Under the pieces are notes generated by a model. That model was not told where the DNA came from, made no database searches, and saw only the letters and a list, made by a program, of their open reading frames with translations. Positions 1 to 7,919 of a stretch of 64,000 nt of DNA are shown one piece after another (position 1 is the stretch's first letter; each line of letters opens with the position of its first letter). Origin of the DNA: Nitrospirota bacterium (lineage in GTDB: Bacteria > Nitrospirota > Nitrospiria > JACQBW01); assembly GCA_016194305.1 (NCBI GenBank), contig JACQBW010000011.1, forward strand, positions 1 to 64,000. Direction: 5' to 3'. The translations under genes were made by a program, and so were the position numbers.

Positions 1-335
1 ACATTAGAATTAAACTGCATATATTTACCGGATTCATGAATTAAGGCGAGCGTATCCCGGTATCCCGCTATTTCCTGTTCAGATCTGTTTTTAGGGGTTG
101 TGGTTTTCAAGACCAAAGCTTCAATCCGATCGTGAGGGGCGTTAATTCCCTCCAATCGATTGGAGGATTCATTGGATTCAATGATCGCAGTCTGTTTTAG
201 ACTTTCCAAAATTTCGGGGGACTGTCGAGTGTAAAGCTCCTGTTTTCCACGGCACTCTCCAATGGCGCGGAGTGTTGCCAGTTGATTGGAATCAAATGTG
301 AGCGCAATTAAATAGTTAGAATCGAGTGAATGCAT
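1..335 (-). CDS. Fic family protein, N-terminal part (cut by window edge)
   Basis: About 111 residues are readable from an ATG at 335; the rest lies beyond the left edge. Residues 58-63 read SNRLEG, which fits the Fic inhibitory-helix motif [S/T]xxxE[G/N], and the flanking sequence resembles the N-terminal domain of Fic proteins that regulate themselves in cis. Fic enzymes usually transfer AMP to target proteins; the catalytic HxFx(D/E)GNGR loop would be outside the window, so activity cannot be judged. The gene lies downstream of the type I restriction subunit R on the same strand, an arrangement often seen where a Fic gene is embedded in an hsd locus. An ATG at 340 is out of frame, which favours 335. 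Confidence 0.8.
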   Translation of the reverse strand, partial: MHSLDSNYLIALTFDSNQLATLRAIGECRGKQELYTRQSPEILESLKQTAIIESNESSNRLEGINAPHDRIEALVLKTTTPKNRSEQEIAGYRDTLALIHESGKYMQFNSN

Positions 336-354
336 ATCATTTTTCCAACAATAA

Positions 355-425
355 GGTAATTTACCATATAAATAGGGTAACATCAATATAATTTTACCCC
401 ATTTATACTCTGGTTTACCCTATTT
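355..425. promoter_or_regulatory. cluster of GGTAA/TTACC repeats upstream of the Fic gene
   Basis: The 79-bp gap between hsdR and fic is full of one motif. GGTAATTTACC at 355-365 is a palindrome. AAATAGGGTAA at 370-380 is repeated inverted as TTACCCTATTT at 415-425, overlapping the hsdR stop codon, with a further related inverted copy (TTTTACCCCATTT) near 392-404. The repeats could be operators for a shared regulator or form a stem-loop at the end of hsdR. The spacing and number fit multiple binding sites better than a terminator, because the arms are AT-rich and no T-run follows. Confidence 0.5.
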
Positions 426-3156
426 TAGACACAAACTCCAAGATTTCATCAATTTGGGTGAGCTGAAAAACACCCCGAATTCCCTGAGGATGGAAATTGG
501 TAAAAGGACGATTAATGAGATTCTCTTTTTCGACTTTCCCTTGATTGAGAATAAAGGTCTTGATGATCTGAAGAAATTCCACCTGGTTCGCGGAATAGTC
601 ATTATGATGAGCGATAAAGTCGTCAAAAGCTTGCGCAATGACTTCGGAGCGGGATTGAAGTTTTTGGATTCCTAAAATATAACGGATAAAGTCGATAAAA
701 TGAGCGTTTTTGTTATCATAGACACGTTGCAAGACCTCCTCAGTGACATACGGATCTTCACTCCTGAGAAGTTCGGCCAGGCGCGAAATATCGTAGTCAT
801 CAACCGGCTCTCCTCTTTTAAGTTTTTGCAAAACCTCATTTCCAATTAAAAGGCTATTGATTTTCTCTTCGACTTTGTGACGATACTCTAATACTGTAGC
901 TCGTTCCATTTCCGGACCGAATTCGACCCACTCTCTGACCAGAATAATATCTTCCAGATTGAGCTTTTCCATTTCGTTTATCTTTTTTTGCCGGTGTTTC
1001 ATTAAACCACGCAAACGGACACGAACCTCTTCGAGACATTCTTCAGAAAGCGCTGCCCAAAACCTTTCTTCTTTAATTTTTCTGATCGTCTCTTCTTCTG
1101 CACGAATCTGATTAAGGGTCAAAGGGAGTGCGTCTATTTTCTCGCGAATGGTCTCTTTCATCCTATTTAGAGTTTCATCATCTCTATCCAATAACGCAGT
1201 TTGGGTCACGATGATATCGATATCAAAGCGGAGGGCATCGAAATCCTCCGCAGAACGGGTCCGCATTAAGGGGAGTATATTCTTTCGGAGATTCTCGATT
1301 TCATGGAGTCCGAACCCATACCAAGCAGTCTCTTCAGCAACAACAGACAATTCCTGGGTTTTTTCTTTTACCCGAACCGTCCCTTTGGGCAGGGAGGCAA
1401 TATCCGCCCGGATCCCTGAAATGGTCTTTTCAAGTACAAGTTGGTCTCCCACCGTCAGGGCCGAAGTCGCCTTATCAAGCCGAACTCCAAAAAGCCTCTC
1501 CGGTACAGAAAGAGTGGGAGAGGGTTCTTTGCCAGGTGGATTCATTTGGAAATAGGCAAAGTTTTTCCAGTGATCGATAATGAGAAAATAAGCTTTATTC
1601 TCACCCTGGCCGAAAAGGTTTGGGCAAAGCCGCGTTCCCCTCCCTATCATTTGCCAAAACTTGGCGCGCGAGAAGACGGGCTTGGCAAAAACCAGGTTCA
1701 CCACTTCCGGAATATCGATTCCAGTATCGAGCATATCGACCGAGATGGCGACTTTTAGCGGATCCTTTGGGTCTTTAAATTGATCGATCAATCCCCCTTC
1801 TGTTCCGGCACGGGGATCATGTGAGTCAATCACTCTGGCCAGCCTCCCTTTATATTCGGGATAGAGCTGGTTAAAATGTTCTTCCAAACGCAACGCGTGC
1901 TGATGGGAAATCGCAAAGATAATTGATTTTCCTGGACGGGTCCCGGTCTCATCTTTGATGCACTGTTCCATAAACTCACGAACAATCAGTTCATTGGTGC
2001 CGGAATTGGTGACCTGTTTTTCGAGGTCTGTTCCTTCAAAATCAATATCTTCCAGGTCTTTTCCCTCTTCGATCAGCTTTTTCTGGATTTGAACCGGAAG
2101 TTGTCCCGCTTTAATCCCTTCAAGTTGAAACCGGGATTGAATTGATAACACTTTAAATGGAACCAGGTAAGGAGGAGAGTTGTTTACCGCTTCTTCAAGT
2201 GTATAGTTGAAAGTTGGATCTTCGTTAGGAGTTTCAAAAAGCTGAAAAGTGTTACGGTCGATATATTCAACGGGAGTAGCAGTGAGGCCCAACTGATAAG
2301 CATCAAAATGGTCCAGAATTTCTTTATAGCGATTATAGATACTTCGATGGGATTCATCCGCCACAACCATATCAAAATAACCTGGAGAAATCGTCGGGTA
2401 AAGGCTGTGCATTGTCGGATAGGTGGAGAGATAAACTCTTTTTTCTGGCAACGGCTCTTTTGAAGAGATACGCGCCCAGGTTGCGTTGGGAAGATGTTCC
2501 TTGAAGGCATTGCGAGCCTGTTTGAGGAGTTCATTCCGATCGGCCAGAAAAAGAATCCGTTTCACCCAATTGCATCGCATTAAAACATCGATCAATGCAA
2601 TGGCGACACGAGTTTTGCCGGTGCCAGTGGCCATCACCAGCAAAGCTTTTCGATGTCCTTGAGTGAGTGTTTCTAAAACCCTCCGGATTGCTTCAATTTG
2701 ATAGGGCCGCCCGACGATCTTTGTATCGATTAGAGTGGTTGAAAGGGGTTTACGTTCTAGATTTTGGAATCGGACCCGTTCCAGGTCGGCTTGGGTATAG
2801 AACCCATAGATCTTTCTGGGCGGGTAACGGGAATCATCCCAGAAAAAGAGGTTATTCCCGTTAGTGTAAAAAATAAAGGGACGAGGATGTCCCATTTTTT
2901 CGAGGCCATCCGCATACTGTTTAGCCTGTTCCCTCCCAATTTCAGCATCGACGGTTGACCGTTTGGCTTCGACCACTGCCAGCGGTGAACCATCCCGGGC
3001 AAAAAGGAGGTAGTCACAAAACCCGGTTTTCGACAATGAACCGAATTGATGAAGAATCGGATGTTCGGAAGTGACCAGAGCAGGATCTTTTACATTCCAT
3101 CCAGAAGCTTTTAATCGCTTGTCGATGATCTCCTGCCGGGTTTGCGCTTCGGACAT
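415..3156 (-). CDS. hsdR: Type I restriction endonuclease subunit R (EcoEI-like)
   Basis: Motor and nuclease subunit of a type I restriction system, which translocates DNA with ATP and cleaves unmodified DNA away from the recognition site. The N-terminal nuclease shows D48 and E63-A-K65 of a PD-(D/E)xK site. The superfamily 2 helicase follows: Walker A MATGTGKT at 175-182, DESH at 267-270, LTATP at 291-295 and a later GRGTR motif. The C-terminal roughly 250 residues fit the EcoEI R C-terminal domain. At 913 residues it is of normal length and intact. Neither the methylase (M) nor the specificity (S) subunit is in the window; they would be expected past the left edge, beyond fic. It lies inside the putative integrated element. 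Confidence 0.9.
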   Translation of the reverse strand: MSEAQTRQEIIDKRLKASGWNVKDPALVTSEHPILHQFGSLSKTGFCDYLLFARDGSPLAVVEAKRSTVDAEIGREQAKQYADGLEKMGHPRPFIFYTNGNNLFFWDDSRYPPRKIYGFYTQADLERVRFQNLERKPLSTTLIDTKIVGRPYQIEAIRRVLETLTQGHRKALLVMATGTGKTRVAIALIDVLMRCNWVKRILFLADRNELLKQARNAFKEHLPNATWARISSKEPLPEKRVYLSTYPTMHSLYPTISPGYFDMVVADESHRSIYNRYKEILDHFDAYQLGLTATPVEYIDRNTFQLFETPNEDPTFNYTLEEAVNNSPPYLVPFKVLSIQSRFQLEGIKAGQLPVQIQKKLIEEGKDLEDIDFEGTDLEKQVTNSGTNELIVREFMEQCIKDETGTRPGKSIIFAISHQHALRLEEHFNQLYPEYKGRLARVIDSHDPRAGTEGGLIDQFKDPKDPLKVAISVDMLDTGIDIPEVVNLVFAKPVFSRAKFWQMIGRGTRLCPNLFGQGENKAYFLIIDHWKNFAYFQMNPPGKEPSPTLSVPERLFGVRLDKATSALTVGDQLVLEKTISGIRADIASLPKGTVRVKEKTQELSVVAEETAWYGFGLHEIENLRKNILPLMRTRSAEDFDALRFDIDIIVTQTALLDRDDETLNRMKETIREKIDALPLTLNQIRAEEETIRKIKEERFWAALSEECLEEVRVRLRGLMKHRQKKINEMEKLNLEDIILVREWVEFGPEMERATVLEYRHKVEEKINSLLIGNEVLQKLKRGEPVDDYDISRLAELLRSEDPYVTEEVLQRVYDNKNAHFIDFIRYILGIQKLQSRSEVIAQAFDDFIAHHNDYSANQVEFLQIIKTFILNQGKVEKENLINRPFTNFHPQGIRGVFQLTQIDEILEFVSKIG

Positions 3157-3191
3157 CGGGCCCCTTTAAATTTACAAATAAAACTCTTTTC

Positions 3192-3220
3192 ATTATAAAT
3201 AGTTAGAACCTATTTGCAAA
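3192..3220 (-). promoter_or_regulatory. sigma70-like promoter of hsdR
   Basis: On the minus strand a -35 TTTGCA (3220-3215) is followed by a 17-bp spacer and a perfect -10 TATAAT (3197-3192), about 35 bp before the hsdR ATG at 3156. Confidence 0.55.
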
Positions 3221-3306
3221 CGGGATTTTTGTTAACGGCAGGCCTAAAGAACTCATGATTCCAGATTCAACGTTTACAGGTAACCCTGGACGGGCTCCTA
3301 GGAATT

Positions 3307-3323
3307 TCCACGCGGCGCGTGGA
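3307..3323. repeat. 17-bp GC-rich palindrome
   Basis: TCCACGCG and CGCGTGGA are exact inverted copies separated by one base, lying between the toxin-antitoxin pair and hsdR. No T-run follows, so it looks more like a protein site than a terminator. Function unknown. Confidence 0.35.
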
Positions 3324-3383
3324 GAATTTCTGTGATCTTCAACAGCAGAGGAAAAGAAAGATCAAATTGTCTCATATAAATGG

Positions 3384-3674
3384 TTACACCAATTCAAGCC
3401 GAACTTTCCGGCCGACAATGGCAGCAGCACGTGTTAACGTTGCCAAGGTCACGCTTTCATTATCTGGGTCTAACAACCGGTCAAGCTGAGCCCGGCTTGT
3501 TTCCATGCGGCGTGCCATTTCTATTTTTGTAATTTTCCGTTGCTTCATGGCTTGTTCAAGTTGCCATGCCAAGACACGCTTGATTGCCGTAGCCTGCACT
3601 TCCTCGTAAATACCCTCTTCTTTGAGAAAATCATCGAACAAGCTACCGATATGTTTTTTCCCCTTCATGGTCAT
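3384..3674 (-). CDS. HigA-type antitoxin, XRE helix-turn-helix protein
   Basis: A 96-residue protein with a Cro/C1-type helix-turn-helix around residues 45-75 (KITKIEMARRMETSRAQLDR) and no other domain. It follows the toxin gene by 9 bp, with the Shine-Dalgarno AAAAGGAG just before the ATG. In HigBA modules the toxin gene comes first and the antitoxin binds both the toxin and the operon promoter, which matches this order. It would neutralise the RelE-like product of 3684-4031 and repress its own operon. The module lies in the integrated element and may stabilise it. Confidence 0.75.
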   Translation of the reverse strand: MTMKGKKHIGSLFDDFLKEEGIYEEVQATAIKRVLAWQLEQAMKQRKITKIEMARRMETSRAQLDRLLDPDNESVTLATLTRAAAIVGRKVRLELV

Positions 3675-3683
3675 ATACTCCTT

Positions 3684-4031
3684 TTATTGCTCTATTTCTC
3701 TCTGCCGTTGTCGCGCCAAAGCGAGAACATCCGGTGGAGTCTTTTGGGTCTTTTTTATAAATCCATGTAACAACATCATTCGACCAGTGTGAAGGGAGAA
3801 AACCACTCGCGCAATCCGTCGGCCTGTCAGATTGCTACGCACCTCCCACAGGCCATCACCCAAAGGGCGACAGGTTGGCATTCCAACGGGCCACCCATAT
3901 TCAACAGTCGCTATGTCGTTTCCGATGATCCGTCGATCATTTCTCGGCAACTCTTTGAGCCACTCACGTACTGGTTCTTTGCCGTGTGCATTCCGGTAAA
4001 AGGTGGCATAAATCTTTTTAATCGGAACCAA
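3684..4031 (-). CDS. HigB/Gp49-like RelE/ParE toxin
   Basis: A 115-residue protein with the layout of phage-derived Gp49-like HigB toxins: an N-terminal strand KKIYATFYRNAHGKEPVREWL, then a helix, then EVRSNLTGRRIARVVFSL and a C-terminal LLHGFIKKTQKTPPDVLALAR. The last block (HGFxKKxxKTPxxEI) is typical of the family, whose members are usually ribosome-dependent mRNA nucleases. The start is a TTG with a GAAAGG Shine-Dalgarno 7 nt upstream; no ATG suits. It precedes the antitoxin gene by 9 bp, so they form one operon. Confidence 0.75.
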   Translation of the reverse strand: MVPIKKIYATFYRNAHGKEPVREWLKELPRNDRRIIGNDIATVEYGWPVGMPTCRPLGDGLWEVRSNLTGRRIARVVFSLHTGRMMLLHGFIKKTQKTPPDVLALARQRQREIEQ

Positions 4032-4068
4032 GCCAATACCTTTCTCAAAGGGATAAAATAATTATGTA

Positions 4069-4218
4069 TCAAAAAAGATACTTTGTCAAGTTGATTAGAT
4101 ACCGGGCAATAGTTGCATTGACTTCTTCCGCAAACGTCAACCCTAGTCCCCGCTGGCATTGCTCATAATACTCCACCACCCATTGCAACACTGCCTTGGC
4201 CTCATCGAGTGAAAAGTC
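4069..4218 (-). pseudogene. Remnant of a ParE-type toxin
   Basis: Read on the minus strand from 4218 the frame gives DFSLDEAKAVLQWVVEYYEQ followed by CQRGLGLTFAEEVNATIARY, then stops at 4069. This is the helical hairpin of ParE/RelE toxins (EAVEYYExxxPGLGxxFxxEVxxTIxRI). A TAG stop sits directly before the recognisable part, and the C-terminal beta sheet that carries toxin function is missing. Between this and 4391 I see only a short ORF starting at 4304 (24 codons, MKHPAFKTLL...), which may be the end of a lost partner gene. Confidence 0.55.
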
Positions 4219-4320
4219 CTATCGCTCATTTATTTGCTTAACAGCCACTTCGGATCGGTGAAGGAAAGTTTTTTAAGAAGAGTTTTGAAAGCCGGATGTT
4301 TCATATCATTACTTTACCAA

Positions 4321-4349
4321 AAGTACCCACTTTTATAAACTGGGTACTT
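4321..4349. promoter_or_regulatory. 9-bp inverted repeat, possible TA operator
   Basis: AAGTACCCA (4321-4329) and TGGGTACTT (4341-4349) are exact inverted copies 11 bp apart. They lie just upstream of the decayed toxin region and downstream of the 4392-4910 gene. The spacing suits a dimeric repressor; a weak hairpin after the upstream gene is the alternative. Confidence 0.4.
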
Positions 4350-4391
4350 ATTGAAAAGTAGGATTATTTTATAGAACCATGCTGTAAAATA

Positions 4392-4910
4392 TTAATGCAA
4401 ACTAGATATCACTTCCCTCAGCCTTTCTATGGGATAAAAAGCATTTTTCGTGGCACTCATAGGTGTTCGGTTAATTTCGGCATTCATCTCCATCAACTGC
4501 TGTCCCTCGGCTCCTTGGGCTTGAAGGATACGGAACTCGTACTGCTTGGCGAAATCAATCATAAAACCAAGAACTTTTCTGTTCTGAGTTTTTGTAAACC
4601 CAATCTCTTGATACTCCTGCACAAGTTGGTTTATTAGCTCGGAACGAAAGCCCTCGTGTTGAAGATTGTCTGACAGATGATCGAGGAACAGATTCTTGAT
4701 GTTTCTCAGATCTTTCTTGAGAATTCCCGGCACCAGAAACGTATAGAGGGTTTCCTCGTTTGTAAAGAGAAGATGTTTCTTTCTCTCAAACCTGAGCAAA
4801 TTAGCATACCAGTTTCCGAGACCTTCGGTTGTGGGTGGAACATGACATGGTTCAGTAACAGGGCATTCAAGCGCTTTAAGAAGGTTCAAGGTGCAGTGCA
4901 TCCATCTCAT
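4392..4910 (-). CDS. DUF6933-like hypothetical protein
   Basis: A 172-residue cytoplasmic protein with no membrane segment. The opening MHCTLNLLKAL, followed by LGNWYANLLRFERKKHLLFTNEETLYTFLVPGI, fits my recollection of the DUF6933 family, whose function is unknown. The ATG at 4910 has AAAGG 9 nt upstream; the ATG at 4901 (residue 4) would give a start closer to the family norm. It is divergent from the DNA-binding gene at 5070. No role can be assigned from context beyond being cargo of the element. Confidence 0.55.
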   Translation of the reverse strand: MRWMHCTLNLLKALECPVTEPCHVPPTTEGLGNWYANLLRFERKKHLLFTNEETLYTFLVPGILKKDLRNIKNLFLDHLSDNLQHEGFRSELINQLVQEYQEIGFTKTQNRKVLGFMIDFAKQYEFRILQAQGAEGQQLMEMNAEINRTPMSATKNAFYPIERLREVISSLH

Positions 4911-5069
4911 GCCGTCAACCTTTGAAAGATTTTCCCTAATTGAGGATTTTTCCTGTCTTTTAAAAATGTGCCGGCTTCTGATATCTTGATTACCAACTCC
5001 GATTCTCGGTAGTTTTTGAGATCGCTATATTTTAATACAAGGTTGATACAAACTAAAGGACAGATAAAA

Positions 5070-5840
5070 ATGATGCCAACCATTCAGATAAGCCAGTCCA
5101 AGATTGATCGTATTATCCGTCCTATTTTGGGTCAATACTATGGGTCAGAAGATTCTTATCAGGATGTCCATGTAAAAATTCTCGAGCTTAGTCCTCAATC
5201 AGAAGAAGAGATCAAAGCAATTGCCTTAGAAGTCAAAAAGAAACATATAAGAGATTTTCTACATAAAAAGTTCTCGGAAAAAAGCCTCTATGAGCCTATC
5301 GAATCTCAAGGAGATGAAAAATTTACTTTCGAAAGCATACTGGCTGATAAAGAAACGGAGGTAGAACCAGAATCCCTTAGCATGGAGCCTGCTGCAAAAT
5401 CAATTTTAAATTTCCTTATAAAAGAAATGGTCGATGGTAAATCATTGAACTGGTCCATTCTCTCGTTATTGAGAAAATCGTCAGAATTACTCAAACGACA
5501 TCATCGCAGATGGGAAAAATGGGAAGAGGACATTCTACGAGAAAATTATATCCGCGGAGGCAGTTTGGCAGTTGCATTGTTTTTGAACAGAACTGTAAAT
5601 GCCATCACTTCAAGAGTGTTTTATTTAGGAATAAGAAGGTATCCGCAACAATTCCAAATCACTAAAGAATATTCAAACGTTCAAGGGGAAAATGTTATTA
5701 AGAGAGAACAGTTAAAGAAACGTTCCACTAGAAATAGTGACCACAAGCGGCTTGAAAGTCTACGTGTAAAAAAAGAAAAGCTCCGTTTAGAAGAAAAAGA
5801 AGGATTAAAAAGGAAACGAAAACTGAAACATACTCGGTAA
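5070..5840 (+). CDS. Sigma-like / Myb-like DNA-binding protein
   Basis: About 256 residues from ATG 5070, which has AAAGGA 8 nt upstream; a TTG at 5016 in frame lacks a ribosome site. The first 70 residues (SEDSYQDVHVKIL ... IRDFLHKK) resemble a short sigma-70 region 2: acidic start, aromatic-rich helix, basic end. A tryptophan-containing helix-turn-helix follows (RRWEKWEEDILRENY ... LNRTVNAITSRVFYLGIRR), like Myb/SANT or GcrA-type domains that read out pairs of helices. The C-terminal 60 residues are Lys/Arg/Glu-rich and probably a basic coiled coil. No family is recognised with confidence. It may be the element's own transcription factor. The gene becomes very purine-rich toward its 3' end. 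Confidence 0.5.
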   Translation: MMPTIQISQSKIDRIIRPILGQYYGSEDSYQDVHVKILELSPQSEEEIKAIALEVKKKHIRDFLHKKFSEKSLYEPIESQGDEKFTFESILADKETEVEPESLSMEPAAKSILNFLIKEMVDGKSLNWSILSLLRKSSELLKRHHRRWEKWEEDILRENYIRGGSLAVALFLNRTVNAITSRVFYLGIRRYPQQFQITKEYSNVQGENVIKREQLKKRSTRNSDHKRLESLRVKKEKLRLEEKEGLKRKRKLKHTR

Positions 5841-5869
5841 ATGTTAAAAGCAAAAACTTCCGAGCAACT

Positions 5870-6040
5870 ATCCGGAAAAAAGATTGGAAAAGGAAATGGA
5901 AATCGGAAAGGAAGTCGCAATGCCACCTTCCGAAAGGAAAATCGGAAAAGGCTTTCAATTGAAATTTCCGGAAAGAGGAAAGTGGAAAACACCGCTACGG
6001 GAAAAGCTGGAAATGGAAATGAAAAGAGGAATCGTATTTC
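5870..6040 (+). repeat. purine-rich GGAAA-repeat tract in a gene-poor gap
   Basis: The plus strand between the DNA-binding gene and the replication-relaxation-like gene (5841-6393) is dominated by imperfect repeats of CGGAAA/GGAAAT/GGAAAGG. Two overlapping short frames (5841-6047 and 5884-6096) translate to Lys/Gly/Glu/Arg-rich low-complexity peptides and show no family; I do not call them genes. From 6100 to 6393 I see nothing. Confidence 0.5.
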
Positions 6041-6393
6041 CGCTTGATGATTCCCTTTTGTATCGGTCCTGTGGAGTGAAGGTGAAATATGGATAATATT
6101 CATTTTGAAAATACCCGAAAAACAGGAGAAAGATCTTCTATTATATGTCGGCAAAAAAGACTTCATTTAAACCCTTAAAACATTTACGCTTTTTCCTTTT
6201 TATGATTTTCGGAATTCAATAGCCTCTTCAATAGATCATTCAATAGAACTTTCAACGTCTGTTTCTGGGTTGAACTGCCCCCGGTTATTTGAGGAAAAAG
6301 TCGACTGTTAATTATTTAACCGGAAGAATAAAAGATGGGCTTGCAACGGGGTGAGACAAATTGACAAGGACTATGTCATCTCTGTTATCGAAG

Positions 6394-7170
6394 TTATTTT
6401 GGTGGGGCTTCAAAACTCAATTGAACGACCTGTCCTGTAGCAAAGGATAGCCAGTTTGAATCTGTTAACCCTCCTTTCAAAACCTCTTCAATATGGGAAA
6501 AGTAAATTCTCTTGGGCTTTCTTAATGTCTGAGCCGTATACTTTCGAAGGGAATCAATTCGCTCTTTTTGCGAGGTGATCACAAACAGAGTGCTATCTTC
6601 AGGCAAAGAGGAGAGCTTTTTCACAAATCTGCTCCGGATCAGGTTTAGCCCGTCCATTTCAATTAAAAGATCTTTACGGCCGGTCTGGCTTTGAATCTTT
6701 AATTCCAGGTCAGCATAATGGGTGCCTTTTACATGAAATTGATTCTTCATCTTCATCTGACCATCATCCAGGATAGACAATATTTCGTACCTCTTTGTCT
6801 CCCTTTCTTCCCGAAAAATTCTTCGAATGATCAGGGTCAACCAATACTCGTGTTGGAACAGGTGATCCGGAGGAACTTGAATCTTTAAATATATCGGATC
6901 ATACCCGTGACTCAATAATATTGAAGCTCCCACAGGCGTTAAAAAGCAGAAAAGTTTAGAGGGCATGAAGGGGTAGTAAACCTTCCTGATTATTTTTCTT
7001 CTCGCCATAGTGCCAAGCTTGGCGTAAATCTGCTGGAAATGGAGAGAACGCCGCCCGGTATCGAGACCCCGATAAAACTCAAAGGCTTCTTTAATTGTAC
7101 TTGGACCGAAGGAGAGATGCCGGAGCCATTCGAGGTCTCTCTGTTTGAATCCTGAATACACAAGCGTCAT
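6394..7170 (-). CDS. Replication-relaxation-like protein
   Basis: A 258-residue protein. Residues 1-75 form a probable winged helix (DLEWLRHLSFGPSTIKEAFEF ... SLHFQQIYAKLGTMARRKIIRK), and LFCFLTPVGASILLSHGYDP is the kind of wing-and-linker seen in the replication-relaxation family of plasmids and integrative elements. The C-terminal half (YADLELKIQ ... DLLIEMDG ... LFVITSQKERIDSLRKY) looks like a nuclease-fold domain, with an E-x-D in the place where these proteins carry acidic residues. Family members are encoded on conjugative and mobilisable elements. The gene lies 200 bp from the tRNA-fragment junction. Assignment is by pattern and moderate. Confidence 0.45.
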   Translation of the reverse strand: MTLVYSGFKQRDLEWLRHLSFGPSTIKEAFEFYRGLDTGRRSLHFQQIYAKLGTMARRKIIRKVYYPFMPSKLFCFLTPVGASILLSHGYDPIYLKIQVPPDHLFQHEYWLTLIIRRIFREERETKRYEILSILDDGQMKMKNQFHVKGTHYADLELKIQSQTGRKDLLIEMDGLNLIRSRFVKKLSSLPEDSTLFVITSQKERIDSLRKYTAQTLRKPKRIYFSHIEEVLKGGLTDSNWLSFATGQVVQLSFEAPPK

Positions 7171-7235
7171 AGAAATTTTTCCTAATTAAAATGCCAGTTC
7201 CGATATGTTTTCTCTTTCAAATATATCCCAGTCAG

Positions 7236-7255
7236 GTATGACCAAAGTATGACCA
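7236..7255. repeat. two direct copies of GTATGACCA near the element end
   Basis: GTATGACCA occurs at 7236-7244 and 7247-7255, 11 bp apart (one helical turn), about 125 bp inside the tRNA-fragment junction. Directly repeated 9-mers in helical phase near an attachment site could be integrase arm-type or excisionase sites. The gap 7171-7379 holds no gene. Confidence 0.35.
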
Positions 7256-7379
7256 GACCCCTGGTTATCCACAGAATTGGTGGTAACAGAAAGAAACGTC
7301 TGGAAATCTTTAACTGATTGATTTATATTATGAAAACTAATTCCAGTTAGAAATCAGGCCCTTGTGAAAAATGGTTAAA

Positions 7380-7426
7380 TTGCTTTCACACGGCAGAGGT
7401 CGCAGGTTCGAGACCTGCATCGCCTA
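7380..7426 (+). mobile_element. tRNA-Val(CAC) 3' fragment: attachment-site scar of an integrated element
   Basis: The sequence folds as the 3' half of a tRNA. The anticodon stem TTGCT/GGCAG closes a 7-nt loop TTCACAC with anticodon CAC at 7387-7389. The short variable loop AGGTC is next, then a T-arm GCAGG-TTCGAGA-CCTGC at 7402-7418, the acceptor 3' strand ATCGCCT and discriminator A at 7426. No D-arm or matching 5' acceptor strand (AGGCGAT) is upstream. Elements that insert into tRNA 3' ends leave exactly such a fragment at their far end, so the intact tRNA-Val and probably the integrase should lie left of the window. This marks the right border of the island. Confidence 0.75.
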
Positions 7427-7919
7427 TATCTTTTCAATCTCGGAGCCCGAAAGATCCCATTCCTGAAAATTCCTGTCGCTCTCAAAACCATCCGTAATCG
7501 CTTCCTTAACAGGGTTCAAGGCCTGATTGCATTTCCCTCCCGATAACTATTTTCTCTTCACTTTCTACTCTGTCAAACCTTTCTATCTCTGATCACTGTC
7601 CAAAATAAACAGTTAGTTCGTTGCAGTGTCCAGACAGATAGACGAACTGGAACGCACCCAAATTTCAATGAAAATCACACGTTTCGAAATAGTCAAGTCA
7701 AATAGATTAGACAATTCGTCTAAAATAAGCACGGCGCTCCAACCCAATGTCTTCAGATTTAACCTCGTAATAGATTGTTTTTATAAGATAAAATTCGTTC
7801 TTGCCAGGTCATCGTTTTGGCCAAAATTCATTGGTACAGGAATTGCTATTTTATCTTAATACCAGGAAGAGAAAGATGACCCATTAAATAGAAAGTGGGC
7901 TGACTGGGATAATAAGATA
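7427..7919. other. gap without a convincing gene
   Basis: Between the tRNA scar and the zinc-ribbon gene I see no gene. Short open frames lack family features and ribosome sites. Confidence 0.5.

Noticed and set aside
5884-6096. Short frame ending LDDSLLYRSCGVKVKYG, faintly like the end of a Cas2 protein
   Set aside because: The first 45 residues are low-complexity purine-tract translation, no ferredoxin-like fold can be seen, and there are no CRISPR repeats in the window.
7380-7426. A complete tRNA gene
   Set aside because: The D-arm and 5' acceptor strand are missing, so it is only a 3' fragment.
7626-7859. Open frame of 77 codons in the gap after the tRNA scar
   Set aside because: No ribosome site, no recognisable motif, and composition like non-coding sequence.
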